From NCBI RefSeq assembly GCF_047948215.1, contig NC_134467.1, positions 37,862,520 to 37,926,519 of the forward strand: a DNA stretch of 64,000 bases. The letters run 5' to 3'. This DNA comes from Lycorma delicatula. Taxonomy: Eukaryota > Arthropoda > Insecta > Hemiptera > Fulgoridae. This document shows positions 44,067 through 54,864 of the stretch, piece by piece (position 1 is the first letter of the stretch; every line of letters starts with the position of its first letter). A model generated the notes under the pieces. The model did no database searches and was not told the origin of the DNA. It saw only the letters and a program-made list of their open reading frames with translations. A program made the translations under genes and the position numbers.

Positions 44067-44712
44067 ACTTCCTTGTACGAAGTAAAGGAAGTATTATAAT
44101 TGCAAAAAATCTCGATTTTCAGATTTAAACTGAAATATCCATTTTGATCTACCCTGAATCCATTTTGACTAGTTTCGGCGTGACGTCTTTACGTATGTAT
44201 TTCGCATAACTCAAAAACGATTAGTTGTAGGATGTTGAAATTTTGGATTCAGGACTGTTGTAACATCTAGTTATGCATCTCCCTTTTCGATTGCAATCGA
44301 CTCCAACAAAAGCGTCCAAAACAACCCAAAATCCAAAAAAAAATCTTGGATTTTGGACTTTTTCTTAACTGTAGTAATAATAAGCTCTCATTTATAGTTT
44401 TTCAACGATATATCACATAATAAGTGGTACTTGTTTTCATTGGTTCTAGAGTTATAACCAAATAAAATTTTAATTAATTAAATATTTGGATCTTACAAGG
44501 GGAAGGTTTTTTTAACTTTTTTTTATTTAAATATAATGATTTATTAATCTCTGATTGTAAAAATATTTTTACGATAAATAATAATTCAATAACAACAAAA
44601 AAATATCAGAAGTTATTAGGGAAATAACATTTTATGTACTTATCATTTTCAAAAAATGTGCATATGTAATTTAATAGGCGTACAAGGGAGTCATATGATG
44701 TCCACATCAGAT
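44067..44712 (+). repeat. dispersed repeat N with short TIRs, about 625 bp
   Basis: It starts ACTTCCTTGTACGAAGTAAA and ends with CGTACAAGGGAGT (44679-44691), a 13-bp imperfect inverted repeat. A further CATATGATGTCCACATCAGA follows. An inverted copy lies at 50935-51563. Internal blocks include CATTTTGACTAGTTTCGGCG, GGACTGTTGTAACATCTAG and CAACGATATATCACATAA. Noncoding. Confidence 0.75.
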
Positions 44713-44714
44713 TT

Positions 44715-44830
44715 TTTTTTATCAAGTAGTGGCAGGTACAGACAGTCGTGTCGCACTTAAAGTGGCTTTCTTGTTTGACCCAACGCGCAGCGCCGTACAT
44801 CGTCGCACCCCTTAAAAAATCGAAATTCAA
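44715..44830 (-). repeat. short dispersed repeat, copy 1
   Basis: On the minus strand GGTGCGACGATGTACGGCGC and AAGCCACTTTAAGTGCGACA are recognisable again at 54575-54670 on the plus strand (GGTGCAACAATGTATAGCAC, ATGCCACTTTGTGTGCAATG). Confidence 0.5.
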
Positions 44831-44954
44831 AAAAAAAACTCGAAAATGCTTTTTAGATATTTATTGGAAGAACATTTGTAAACCCAAATCTACTAAATAC
44901 ATCGTTTAATATAGCCGCAAATGAGGAAACTTTGCAATCATTGTTTAAATTTTT

Positions 44955-45370
44955 TTTTTAAATTTCTTTACCATCGTCAAGATGGAATTTCAAAAAATTT
45001 AGAAATTGGTGTTTAGTAATTCACACGAAGATTATTCGCTGCAAATAAAGCAGTCACTATCTACACTTTTTACCCAGTAATTAAAAAAACATAAAATTTC
45101 ATTATTAACCCATTTTAATCCTTTAACTTAGAATTTCGAAAAACTTAAATAACGGTTTTTAGGTATTCACATGAAAATTACACACACCAAAAATCACGTT
45201 GATAATCTCAATTGATACAGAGAAATTAAAAAAAATAATAAATTTCATTATTATTCTATTTTAACTCTTAAATCTTGGAATTTCACAAAAACCCTTTTTT
45301 AGTGTGCACTTACACTATAAAAGAACGTGTATACAAATTTTCGTCATTTTATCTCAGTAGATTTGTTGGG
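44955..45370. repeat. degenerate tandem repeat of about 150 bp, three units
   Basis: Recurring order: a GGAATTTC or GAATTTCG core (44983, 45130, 45281), then TTTAGTAATTCACACGAAGA or a relative, then an AAATTTCATTATTA block. The units are strongly diverged. Confidence 0.5.
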
Positions 45371-45375
45371 TGTTG

Positions 45376-45430
<55 letters not shown>

Positions 45431-45432
45431 GT
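45376..45432. repeat. TA then GA microsatellite
   Basis: A TA run (45378-45397) directly followed by a GA run. Confidence 0.95.
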
Positions 45433-45681
45433 TTAAATGAACACAATTGAAAATTTGATAAAAAAATTAAAAAACTGAACTTCACAAATTTTACCTTTCA
45501 CTTATTCTCCTTCCCCTTTTCCCTTTACAACTTCTCCCTCACCCCTCTCCCAGTTTCCTTTTTACTCTTTACCGATTTCCCCTTTTCTCTTTCCACCTTT
45601 TTCCCCGTTTTACACTTTGCCCGCGCGTAAATCTGTCCATTAGTTTTTTGGTCTTTAGCGGACACACATACGAACATTAGC

Positions 45682-45726
<45 letters not shown>
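45433..45726 (-). repeat. dispersed repeat Y with homopyrimidine tract (reverse copy)
   Basis: Reverse complement of the 29366-29570 arrangement: a TA run (45684-45726), head (reverse of GTGTGTCCGCTAAAGACC), ATTTACGCGCGGG, then a pyrimidine tract (about 45500-45615) that is purine on the minus strand. Confidence 0.65.
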
Positions 45727-45733
<7 letters not shown>

Positions 45734-46650
45734 ATGAATGTTTGTTTGTCTGTATGTCTCTTATGCCTTCCTAAACCGTTCATCCGATAGGGATGAAACT
45801 AGTGAGTTGTGCGCGTGCTCGCGAAGGTTTCTGAATTTGTTTGGACCCGCTAGGTGGCGCTGGCGTCGATATACTTCGAAAAAAAGTATTCATGGTCCAA
45901 TTTGATTAATATTCAGAATATGTGATACATGGAAAAAACTATTTTTGCAAAAAAAATAGACCCGCTAGATGGCGCTGGGGTTGAAATATTAGATAAAATT
46001 GCATTTATGGTCCGATTTGACTCATTCAGAATATATATTAGTTACGTAAAAAGAAATATTTTGGCGAAAAATGAATCCGCTAGGTGGCTCTGAGGTTGAG
46101 ATATTTAAAAAAGGTTGTATTTATAGATCGATTTGACTCAAATTCACAATTTATATTAGTTAGTGAAAAGAAACATTTTCGTAGAACCCGTAAGGTGGCG
46201 CCGGTGTCAAAATATTTACGAAACATACAAATATACCACTGATCTGTAACAACCTTATGGTGTAAAATACAATTAAATGTTCAATATTGAAACATAATCC
46301 TGCGTCCCAGAATGAGTGGCTGGGGACTAAATAAAACCACTGTACGCTTGTGTGACTGTAATCGTGATGGCAGAGATGTTTATTTTACTCAAGTCAGATA
46401 ACCAAAAGAATGGTCATTTAGTGACCCAAAATAGGTCACTTTATTCAAAATACAAAATCAGAATATTTCTACTGCATCAGTTTAAAACGTGGCTTTATCC
46501 TACTCTTATACTTACACGCATGTGCATAATTTTCATTTTATTTAGTTCTAGCCACTCATTTGGTGGCGCTAGTTTTTACCAATTCCAATGCGTGGAAGCC
46601 TCTATCCAATTATATAGAGATCAGTGAAAAATACAGACATTCATCTTCTA
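45727..46650 (+). repeat. TA-flanked element with 115-bp tandem repeats, copy 2
   Basis: It starts after the TA run, with GTCTCTTATGCCTTCCTAAA. It contains four units carrying the motif GACCCGCTAGGTGGCGCTGG (45845, 45958, 46076, 46190; periods 113-118 bp), each followed by a TTGAGATATTTA block and the CGATTTGACTCA block. A unique segment (46225-46620) follows. It ends CAGACATTCATCTTCTATAT in a TA run. The ORF at 46352-46627 has no recognised match. The layout resembles non-autonomous Helentron-type elements or other satellite-bearing elements that insert in TA runs (inference). Confidence 0.7.
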
Positions 46651-46654
46651 TATA

Positions 46655-46716
<62 letters not shown>

Positions 46717-46720
46717 TATA
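46651..46720. repeat. TA microsatellite
   Basis: An interrupted TA run following the element above. Confidence 0.97.
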
Positions 46721-46740
46721 AAAGGCAGTGTTCATATGTG

Positions 46741-47038
46741 CGAACCACCGGGTTGGTCTAGTGGTGAACGCGTCTTCCCAAATCAGCTGATTTGGAAGTC
46801 GAGAGTTCCAGCGTTCAAGTCCTAGTAAAGCCAGTTATTTTTACACGGATTTGAATACTAGATCGTGGATACTGGTGTTCTTTGGTGGTTGGGTTTCAAT
46901 TAACCACACATCTCAGGAATGGTCGGATTGAGAATGTACAAGACTACACTTCATTTACACTCATACATATCATCCACATTCATCCTCTGAAGTATTATCT
47001 GAATGGTAGTTACCGGAGGCTAAACAGAAAAAAGAGAA
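46741..47038 (+). mobile_element. tRNA-derived SINE, full length, with perfect target duplication
   Basis: The reference copy of the family. The tRNA-like head has A box TGGTCTAGTGGT (46754-46765) and B box GCGTTCAAGTCC (46811-46822), an internal RNA polymerase III promoter (family knowledge). The body of about 200 bp is unrelated to tRNA, and the A-rich tail is ACAGAAAAAAGAGAA. The 14-bp duplication AGTGTTCATATGTG lies at 46727-46740 and 47039-47052. It inserted into the head of a repeat Y copy (GTGTGTCCACTATAGACTAA continues at 47049). Confidence 0.93.
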
Positions 47039-47084
47039 AGTGTTCATATGTGTGTCCACTATAGACTAATAAACTACTGGATTA

Positions 47085-47645
47085 AAACACAGTTACAAAA
47101 TCAGAAGCCACTTATGCAGCCGAAACACTCTTCCTCCTGAATGAACAATCAAAGACAGACAGATTCATAAAATGGTTATGCATCAATAAAATGTATATCA
47201 GAAAGATATGCAGTGTTGGATTGTCCCCGGCAAAATCATGTACAAAGAGGTAAAACTTATCACTGATACCGTATGCAAGAGGAAACTAGGATTCTTTGGA
47301 CAAAGAGGATGCAAGATTTAAGACTTCTGAAACAGCTAGCACAGTACAATCTCAAATCCAAAAACACAATGACAGGATGCAGATGGTTCAGAGAAATACG
47401 AGGATCTGAAGGAAATTGGCCTTACAGTGAAAGACACCACAGAGAAGATAAAATTAAACAAGAAAATCAAGAATAAAAACACTTGTTTCACACTCACAAC
47501 ATGAACATTTTCAATACTAGAAAGAGAACAAAGATCAGAACGTAAAAAGGGAGGATCGTAAGGCCCAAAAAATTCCATCGAAAAGACTTGGATATTGTAC
47601 TGTCTAAAATAATCCTACGCGGTCAAAACAGATAATAATAAAACA
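47085..47645 (+). pseudogene. LINE family 2, C-terminal fragment
   Basis: Decayed copy sharing CACTCTTCCTCCTGAATGAA, GGAAACTAGGATTCTTTGGA, GGAAATTGGCCTTACA and the 3' block CTTGGATATTGTACTGTCTA, CGCGGTCAAAA with 17575-18450 and 11797-12370. Confidence 0.65.
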
Positions 47646-48375
47646 ATGACCAAGCTGCTACTCTGGTCTGGTGGTACGCAAAAAAAAAAAAAATGGATTA
47701 ACAATAAAAATGAAACACCAATAAAAAAACTTTCATTTTTAGTACGTGAAAAATATTACTAAAAGAAAAGTAAAATAAAAAAAAAAAAAAATTAAAATTT
47801 TTCTACTACATTGTTTTTTGAAACGAAAAATAATCTCGCATTAAACTTCTTACGTATGATTACAGTTCATTAATTTTCATTATATCTTTAGCAATTAAAT
47901 TTTTTGTTATCAAGGAACATATAACACAAATTAACCCATATTAATGAGGCATGTCATAAACCGACTCCATAATTTATAATAATACGATAATAAAAACAAT
48001 AAGCGTAATAAATACTTTATTATTTATATAGCGATTAAGAAGAAGAAAAAACAACACAGTTGGTTTATTTATTGGTTAATTCTAGAAAAAAAAATTAAGA
48101 TTTAATTAGTTCAAAAGTAAAATTATTAAAAAACAAAAATCATACCAACAAACGGGTGCATACAGTTATAAATATAAAAGCAAGTATGATTACATTAAAA
48201 GTATTAAAACAGTACGTATAAGAAAAATAAATTAATAATAAGTTATATTATTTCTATTATTAATTCATCTTTTAACCTAAACATATTTTTAAAATGATTT
48301 ATATTAGAAATTATCTTTTTTATTTATTATAAAAGGGTTAATCCAATAATTAAACACGCAAATTGTTCTGGAACT
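47646..48375. other. unassigned AT-rich sequence
   Basis: No coding or repeat signal recognised. Confidence 0.4.
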
Positions 48376-48401
48376 ATAATAGTTGATTTATAATAGTTGA
48401 T

Positions 48402-49162
48402 CTAGCCGAGAGTAAAAAGAATTTAGAAGAAACAATGAACGGCATAGATGAAGTCCTACGCAAGAACTATCGCATGAAAATAAAGAAGAACAAAAAAAAG
48501 TAATGAAATGTAGTACAAATAACAAAGATGGACCACTGAATGTGAAAATAGGAGGAGAAAAGATTATGGAGGTAGAAGAATTTTGTTATTTGGGAAGTAG
48601 AATTACTAAAGATGGACAAAGCAGGAGCGATATAAAATGCTGAATAGCACAGGCTAAACGAGCCTTCAGTAAGAAATATAATTTGTTTATATCAAAAATT
48701 AATTTAAATGTCAGGAAAAGATTTTTGAAAGTGTATGTTTGGAGTGTCGCTTTATATGGAAGTGAAACTTGGACGATCAGAGTATCTGAGAAGAAAAGAT
48801 TAGAAGCTTTTGAAATGCGGTGCTATAGGAGAATGTTAAAAATCAGATGGGTGGATAAAGTGACAAATGAAGAGGTATTGCGGCAAATAGATGAAGAAAG
48901 TAGCGTTTGGAAAAATATAGTTAAAAGAAGAGACAGACTTATAGGCCACATACTAAGGCATCCTGGAATAGTCGCTTTAATATTGGAAGGACAGGTAGAA
49001 GGGAAAAATTGTGTAGGCAGGCCACGTTTGGAATATGTAAAACAAATTGTTAGGGATGTAGGATGTAGAGGGTATACTGAAATGAAACGACTAGCACTAG
49101 ATAGGGAATCTTGGAGAGCTGCATCAAACCAGTCAAATGACTGAAGACAAAAAAAAAAAAAA
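48402..49162 (+). mobile_element. RTE-like LINE copy G, 5'-truncated, with doubled target at the 5' junction
   Basis: It begins just after the FADD box (AESKKDLEET region) and runs to the family terminus. The final frame 48683-49144 (153 codons) ends ESWRAASNQSND with its TGA at 49142-49144, inside the CAGTCAAATGACTG hairpin. Only four bases (AGAC) separate the stop from the A tail. The target AATAGTTGATTTA lies at 48378-48390 and 49163-49175, and a second partial copy (TAATAGTTGAT, 48391-48401) lies directly at the 5' junction. An upstream nonsense and an extra A run break the rest of the frame. Confidence 0.95.
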
Positions 49163-49199
49163 AATAGTTGATTTAATCAATGTAAAAATTTTTTCATTT

Positions 49200-50130
49200 T
49201 TTAATTTAATCTTCAGCAACATTAGTATCACTTTCCTACTCCGAATCAGCTTATTTATGCCGGCTATAGAAAAATAGCCATTTTGATATCGAAACCAATT
49301 TAGTGCAATCTTTTTTGACGCCATCATTGTCATTAAACTTCTTACCATCGGCTCCTTGAGTGAATCAAAACAAGTGGAAATCCGAGGATACTGGGAAGTC
49401 AAAACTGTATGGTGATGAGGTAGTACTTCCCAATCCAATTTTTTGATGGTTTTTCTAGTTACCTTATTAGGATTAGTGTTACTGGGAACCAGAACGATGT
49501 CTTTTCGCTGAGGGTTTTTTCAACGTTGCTGGTTTCTTTCACTTTTTGATAAGCATGTCACAGTAATATGCACTGTTTACTGTTTGAGCTTCTAGAAAAT
49601 TTATAAAAACTGGTTCTTTTGCATCCAAAAAATTGTCATTACGATTTTTCCTGCTGATGGACGGGTTTGGAATTTTTTCTTCATAAGTGAACTTGTGTGA
49701 TTCCACTCCTTGCTCCACATTTTAAATCGTGAATAATGGTGAATCCATATCTCACACAGGTTAGAATACTGTGAAAAAGCATCATCTTCCTACTGATACT
49801 GTTGTTTCAGTTCTATGCCCATGCGAAGTCTTGTCTCCTCCGTCAACTTTCTTGGAATCTACCTTGTGCTTATATTACGCTTCTTGAGCTTGTCAGCGAC
49901 AATATCGTAACTACACAAACACTTATTTGTAATTTTTCAGTCTTAATTTAATCCGACAATCTTGTTGAATGAGTCAACGTAAGTTTTAAGTGCTGGAGTT
50001 GAAAATTTGACTGGACGTTCAGAACGGTGCTGTCAATCACTGCAGTTTGACTGTCATTAAATTTTTCTACCTTCTTATAAAAATCTGTATAGTTCGTGCA
50101 ACTTTATACATATTGTTTCGTTATACAACT
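49200..50130 (-). pseudogene. mariner transposase relic, nearly full span
   Basis: Minus-strand order: HRSERPVKFSTPALK (family form: SGRPV-VSTPE), DKLKKRNISTR, IPRKLTEETRLRMGIELKQQ (family form: VPRQLTEEMK--RM), IHHYSRFKMWSKEWNHTSSL (family form: WVHHY-PE-K-QSMEW-H--SP), KKKFQTRPSAGKIVMTIFW, then KVTRKTIKKLDWEVLPH and, in another frame, YSFDFPVSSDFHLF (family form: HPPYSPDLAPSDYHLF). The third catalytic Asp is kept, but the second is in a degraded stretch and the first GDE region is damaged. Many stops and shifts. LINE copy G abuts its 3' side. Confidence 0.75.
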
Positions 50131-50377
50131 AATTCACAAACTTCAAGAGGACTCGCTATCATAAAATGAGATTCTGATGTAATAAATAAAAAAACAATTT
50201 TATTCAATCAACTGATTATAAGTTATTATTTAGTAACCGATTTACTATTGTGAAAATTAAAAAACTCTCTTACAAACAGTTTTGCCTTCACAGCTATTTT
50301 TGTCTTTAATTTTTGAGTAACCCTCACATAATCTTATTATTTTCAAAATGACAATCCCATTTATAAATAAATTAAAA

Positions 50378-50700
50378 AAATCTGATGTGGACATCACATG
50401 ACTTCCTTGTACGCCTATTAAATTTCATATACACATTTTCTGCTGTTCTTAATTTAAACTTATTTCAATTGAAAACGAGATATGATCCCCCAACTTCTTT
50501 AATAAAGTGGACAGTTACACACTTGCTAAAACTAAAGAACGTGTACACAAATTAAGATCAGAACTATATCAAAACAAAGAGTGATTAAATGATTGGCAAT
50601 AAAAAACAAATAAACAAAATAATAATCAACTCTGACTTAAGGAGAATATTGTCTGACAATATCATAGAAGTAATGAACTAAAAGATGAGAATTATTTACA
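50378..50700 (+). repeat. dispersed repeat W, internally deleted copy
   Basis: 50380-50525 matches 25135-25320, and 50528-50700 matches 25790-25970. The AT-rich middle and two and a half of the three 63-bp units are missing. Blocks include GATGTGGACATCACATGACT, GAATATTGTCTGACAATATC and GTGTACACAAATTAAGATCA. Confidence 0.7.
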
Positions 50701-50934
50701 ATTTATTAAAAATCGGGTATGAATGTCTCAGTGTATATATTGTTCTTGAAAGGGTCTATTTTTCAGTCGCTCCATAGTGAACTTTAATGTAGATAAAATT
50801 AAACAGAAATTCCGTAATAATTAAATAAAATTAAACTAAAAAATCAAAAAATAAAATGATTCTAAATTATAATTTTCAATTAATATTCAATAATCAGATG
50901 TTTCACCAAATCTATCACATATACACATATGTAA

Positions 50935-51563
50935 TAATGCCTATTAAATTACATATACACATTTTTAAAAGTACATAAAATTTTATTTTACTAATAACTT
51001 CTAAATATTTTCATATTTTTTGTTTTTATTGAATTTTTTATTTATTGTAAATTTTTTTTACAATCACGGTTAATAATTATTAAATTAATATATTTAATTT
51101 AAAAAAAAATTAAAAAAAAAAGAGATGAAGTCTGACTTGAACCGATGAGCCTTCCCTTGTAAGATCCAAATACTTCATTAATTAAATTTTTTTTTGTCTA
51201 TAACTCTGGAACCAATGAAAATATCTACTACTTATGATATATCGTTGAAAAGCTCTCAATGAGGGCTTATTACTGCAGTTAAGAAAAAGTTCAAAAGTCA
51301 AATTTTTTTTTGATTTTGGGCTATTTGGACACTTTTGGTTCAGCTGATTGCAATCAAAAGGGGAGATGCACAACTGGATGTTACAACAGTCCTAAATCAA
51401 AAATTTCAAAATCCTATTACTAATGTTTTTTGAGTTATGCGAGATATATACATACAGACGTCATGCCGAAACTAGTCAAAATGGATTCAGGGATGGTCAA
51501 AATGGATATATCCGTTGAAATCTGAAATCCTAAATTTTTTGCGATCACAATACTAAGGAAGTA
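50935..51563 (-). repeat. dispersed repeat N, inverted copy
   Basis: Reverse complement of 44067-44690 over nearly the full length, with many point differences. The outer end ACTTCCTTAGTATTGTG lies at 51562. The inner end breaks off near 50935 (ATTTAATAGGC), just short of the right TIR. Confidence 0.75.
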
Positions 51564-52135
51564 AAAATTATAATAATTTTAATTGAAACCAAAAATTATT
51601 TGTAAAAAATAGTATTGATTGAATACCTTTGAATTACTATGAGGGAACAAATAGGACGGAGTAATCTGTACATATTAGAACATAAAATTTATAAAACTAG
51701 ATGGGACATTTTGATTTCAATGAAACCATCATTTTTAATGTACTAGATAAAGTACGCAGGAGAATATGATGAGAGAATTACTACACTATATTGGTTGTTG
51801 AAAAAACGATTATATGGGCTGCGTTCACCTGATGGATGCTTAAGCTACTCTAAGCTTATTGTGAATTCACTGGACATAAAACTGATTCTCCAAGTTAGTT
51901 CACGAAAAATCCTTCCTTAGATTCAAGGATATATTGGATCTTCATGTTCTGTCATCCTCAATATGTTGGATGAAGCTCATGTGTACACTGTTACTACATA
52001 AAATTTTATTTTTTTACTTTTATAAATATAGATTGAACAGATTTGTTTTACTGTTCCATAAATATTGTTTTTTTTTTTTCCAAAATCAACTGTTTAGTTA
52101 AGTGTTATATTAGATTAATTCTGTATATGTTATTC
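51564..52135. other. unassigned sequence
   Basis: No family recognised. 51750-51990 is less AT-rich but has no readable frame. Confidence 0.35.
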
Positions 52136-52574
52136 TTTTCTAATCTTTCATTCCTTCTCAAGTGCTTTCTTATTTACTTCTGACATCTTAGATTCCCTCT
52201 AGGCTGAGACGTTTTCTTTGGATCTTAAATCTAAATCTTTTAGTGCCATTGTGATATCTCATACCTTCTTAAATGTGTTTGAACCAGTTTGTCTTGTGTT
52301 TTTCTATTGAAGAAATCATTTCTATTGAAGATTGAAGAAATCTCTTTAATAAGTTTATTATTGTTTATTATTTTGATGTGATAATAGAAATTGATTTTTG
52401 TTTTCCTTATCATGTTGGAGAGTTTTTTGATTTTCTTTGGTATTAATCTTGTTTCATCGTTTTTTGAATTTTGGCCTGGTTAGTTTTCTTTGTTTATTTT
52501 CCATTTTTTCAAATTGTGTTGTGTTAATATAGAGAGCTTCCTGTTTTATTACTGTTCTGTAGTGTCTTAATTCA

Positions 52575-53170
52575 ATCCACCAAGTTTGTCTAGTGGTGAA
52601 CTCATCATCGCAAATCAGCTGATTTCAAAGTCGAGAGTTCTACGGTTCAAATCCTACTAAAGGAAGTTCTTTTATACACTAGATCTTGAATACCGTAGTT
52701 CTTTGGTGGTTGGGTTTCAATTAACGACACATTTTGGGAATGGTCGACCTTCTTCTTTTTCCTGTTTAGCCTCCGTATACGGTATAACTACCGTATAGAT
52801 AATACTTCAGAGGATGAATGAGGATGATATGTATGAGTGTAAATGAAGTGTAGTCTTGTAAATTCTCAGTTCGACCAATCCTGAGATGTGTGGTTAATTG
52901 AAACCCAACCACCAAAGAAAACTGGTATCCACGATCTAGTATTCAAATCCGTGTAAAAATAACTGAAATTACTAGGACTTGAATGCTGGAACTCTTGACT
53001 TCCAAATCAGCTGATTTGGGAAGACGTGTTTACCACTAGACCAGCCCGGTGGGTTTAAAGGGAATGGTCGACCTGAGACTACAAGACCACACTTGTACAT
53101 TTACATTCATGCACATAGTAATACACAAGTAATATCTTATGGTGGTTCCTGAGGGTAAACAGAAAGAGAG
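52575..53170 (+). mobile_element. outer SINE of nest 2, with target duplication
   Basis: The tRNA head is present (TTTGTCTAGTGGTGAAC A box; GGTTCAAATCC B box). The body is interrupted at 52750, and the tail continues at 53060 to TGAGGGTAAACAGAAAGAGA. The target repeat AGTGTCTTAATTCA (52561-52574) and AGTGTCTTAGTTCA (53171-53184) flanks the whole nest. Confidence 0.9.
52751..53059 (-). mobile_element. inner SINE of nest 2, inverted, with perfect target duplication
   Basis: A full-length inverted copy close to the one at 46741 (B box reverse GGACTTGAATGC, A box reverse ACCACTAGACCA). A perfect 15-bp duplication GGGAATGGTCGACCT lies at 52736-52750 and 53060-53074. The insertion point in the outer SINE is the same as in nest 1. 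Confidence 0.92.
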
Positions 53171-53274
53171 AGTGTCTTAGTTCATAGTTCCGGTAAAGTA
53201 ACTTTTTGTTGTAGGTGTTTTTGATCCTGAAATAATAGTTCCATCTTCTGCATTTTGTTTTTATTAATTAATAT

Positions 53275-54570
53275 TAACTTTTTTTTTTAATGCTATTATT
53301 TTTTTATATTTATTTACTTTTTAAATTTTGATTTTTTATTTAAAATTTTTTAATTTGATAATTTTCCTGTATAATCTACAAATGATTATACTAATGAATC
53401 ATTTATTTTTTTGTTGTAAATATTTAAATTATAATTTTAAATAATGTTTTAATACTTTTAATTATAATTAATCAGTTTTTATGAAAGAAAGATGTGAATA
53501 CTATATATAACATTTCCTTTTTTAAATTTACACAACAAAAATCTTTTTTGTTATTAAGAATTAAAACAAAAATTATATATATTAATTACATTATTTTTAT
53601 CTCTTACATTTTATTTCAATTTTGATGAGTTTTTAGTTTTATTCTACTGTAGCGTACATATTTATCTTTTTAATATTAAAACACAAATAACAAAAAAAAG
53701 GGAAAAAACAAAGTAAAAAGTTCCCATTTTATTTACATAAATCCTTTCATCCATAATAAAAAATACTTCTGTTTAATTTTCTCCCTCTTCGTAACCAACT
53801 TTTCTTTTTCTCTCAAACCCTTTTCATCGTCTTATTATTATTAAAATTTTAAATCATCTATTCATCTTTATTTATTTATTCTTCCTTTAGATTTTTTAAA
53901 TATAATTTTTTTTTCTTTTTTCATACAATGAACAATGTTAAAACCCTTATCTTATAACGACACCATTCAGTAAACCATGAACAAAATTTTGATTACATTT
54001 TCTTAATAATTTTCCCTTCATATCTTCAAAAAAAAAAAAAAATTATGTTTAAAACGTTTCTTCAACTCCCTGACATTAAAATAATTTTGTTACGAGTTAT
54101 TTGACTGATCTACTGCTAACCTTCAAACCTTTACGCAACCTTTTTACTGTCTTCTTCTTTTAATAAAAATTTCCCTCTATTTAAATTTATGAATTTTATA
54201 TTTCTCTAAAAATTTTTCTTAATCTGATACAATATGATAAAGATAAATCTGATACGTAAAGATTAATTGAGGTCTGTAAGTAAGTTACTCTTTCGCATAA
54301 CCAATTGAGCTGAAATTTTGCATAAACATAATTTTTATATTTGGAAAGAACATAAGACTACTTCTTTAACAAAATGTTTTACTTTTTCAAGATGGTAGCA
54401 ATTTTAATGTCTTCCAGTAACAACCAAATTATATTCCTAGCTAATATTCAACTTTATTATGTCTAAACCTTTGGTCAAATCAAACCCAGACACTACTTGG
54501 AGTAATTGAATTAAATTTTCTATAAAAAAAGTATTTTCTTTTCAATATCTCTTTTGATTATCAATAAAAG
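53275..54570. other. unassigned, very AT-rich
   Basis: Low-complexity T- and A-rich DNA without recognised features. Confidence 0.4.
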
Positions 54571-54574
54571 TATT

Positions 54575-54670
54575 GGTGCAACAATGTATAGCACGGCAGC
54601 TCAACCAACTATGCCACTTTGTGTGCAATGCAACTGGCTGCACCTGCTTTCAATTATTAGACTAAAAAAT
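54575..54670 (+). repeat. short dispersed repeat, copy 2
   Basis: Plus-strand counterpart of 44830-44715 (see that entry). The ORF here is not considered a gene. Confidence 0.45.
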
Positions 54671-54864
54671 AAAATATTAAAAAAAAAAAACAAAACAAAA
54701 ATGTACGAGGAACAAAGTATGATCACCTCTTTGTGGTATTGCAATGCTAAGAACTGTACAAAGATACTTTTTTACACTTAAGAAGAATGAGTAATCAGCT
54801 ATAACTACTATTTTTAAGGATTTTTAAAATTAAGGACCGATTTTTAATAAATTAAAAATTCCGA

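Larger units (their letters stand above)
52140..53270 (-). pseudogene. LINE family 6 C-terminal fragment, split by a SINE nest
   Basis: On the minus strand GTIISGSKTPTTKSYFTGTM (53260-53180; family form: YLGTIISG) is interrupted by the SINE at 52575-53170. It resumes at 52560 as YRTVIKQEALYINTTQFEKM then ENKQRKLTRPKFKKR (family form: Y-TVI-QEALYG-E-L, VE-K-RK-LR-I-GP) and decays to about 52140. The match of both sides supports one older LINE hit by the SINE. Confidence 0.5.

Noticed and set aside
46741..47038. A functional tRNA gene
   Set aside because: The A-B spacing, the 200-bp unrelated body, the A-rich tail, the target duplication and many dispersed copies identify it as a SINE.
44067..51563. 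One large transposon of 7.5 kb with 625-bp terminal inverted repeats
   Set aside because: The interior consists of unrelated SINE, LINE, mariner and satellite pieces with no transposase or polymerase of its own, and each N copy seems to have its own short TIRs. Two insertions are simpler.
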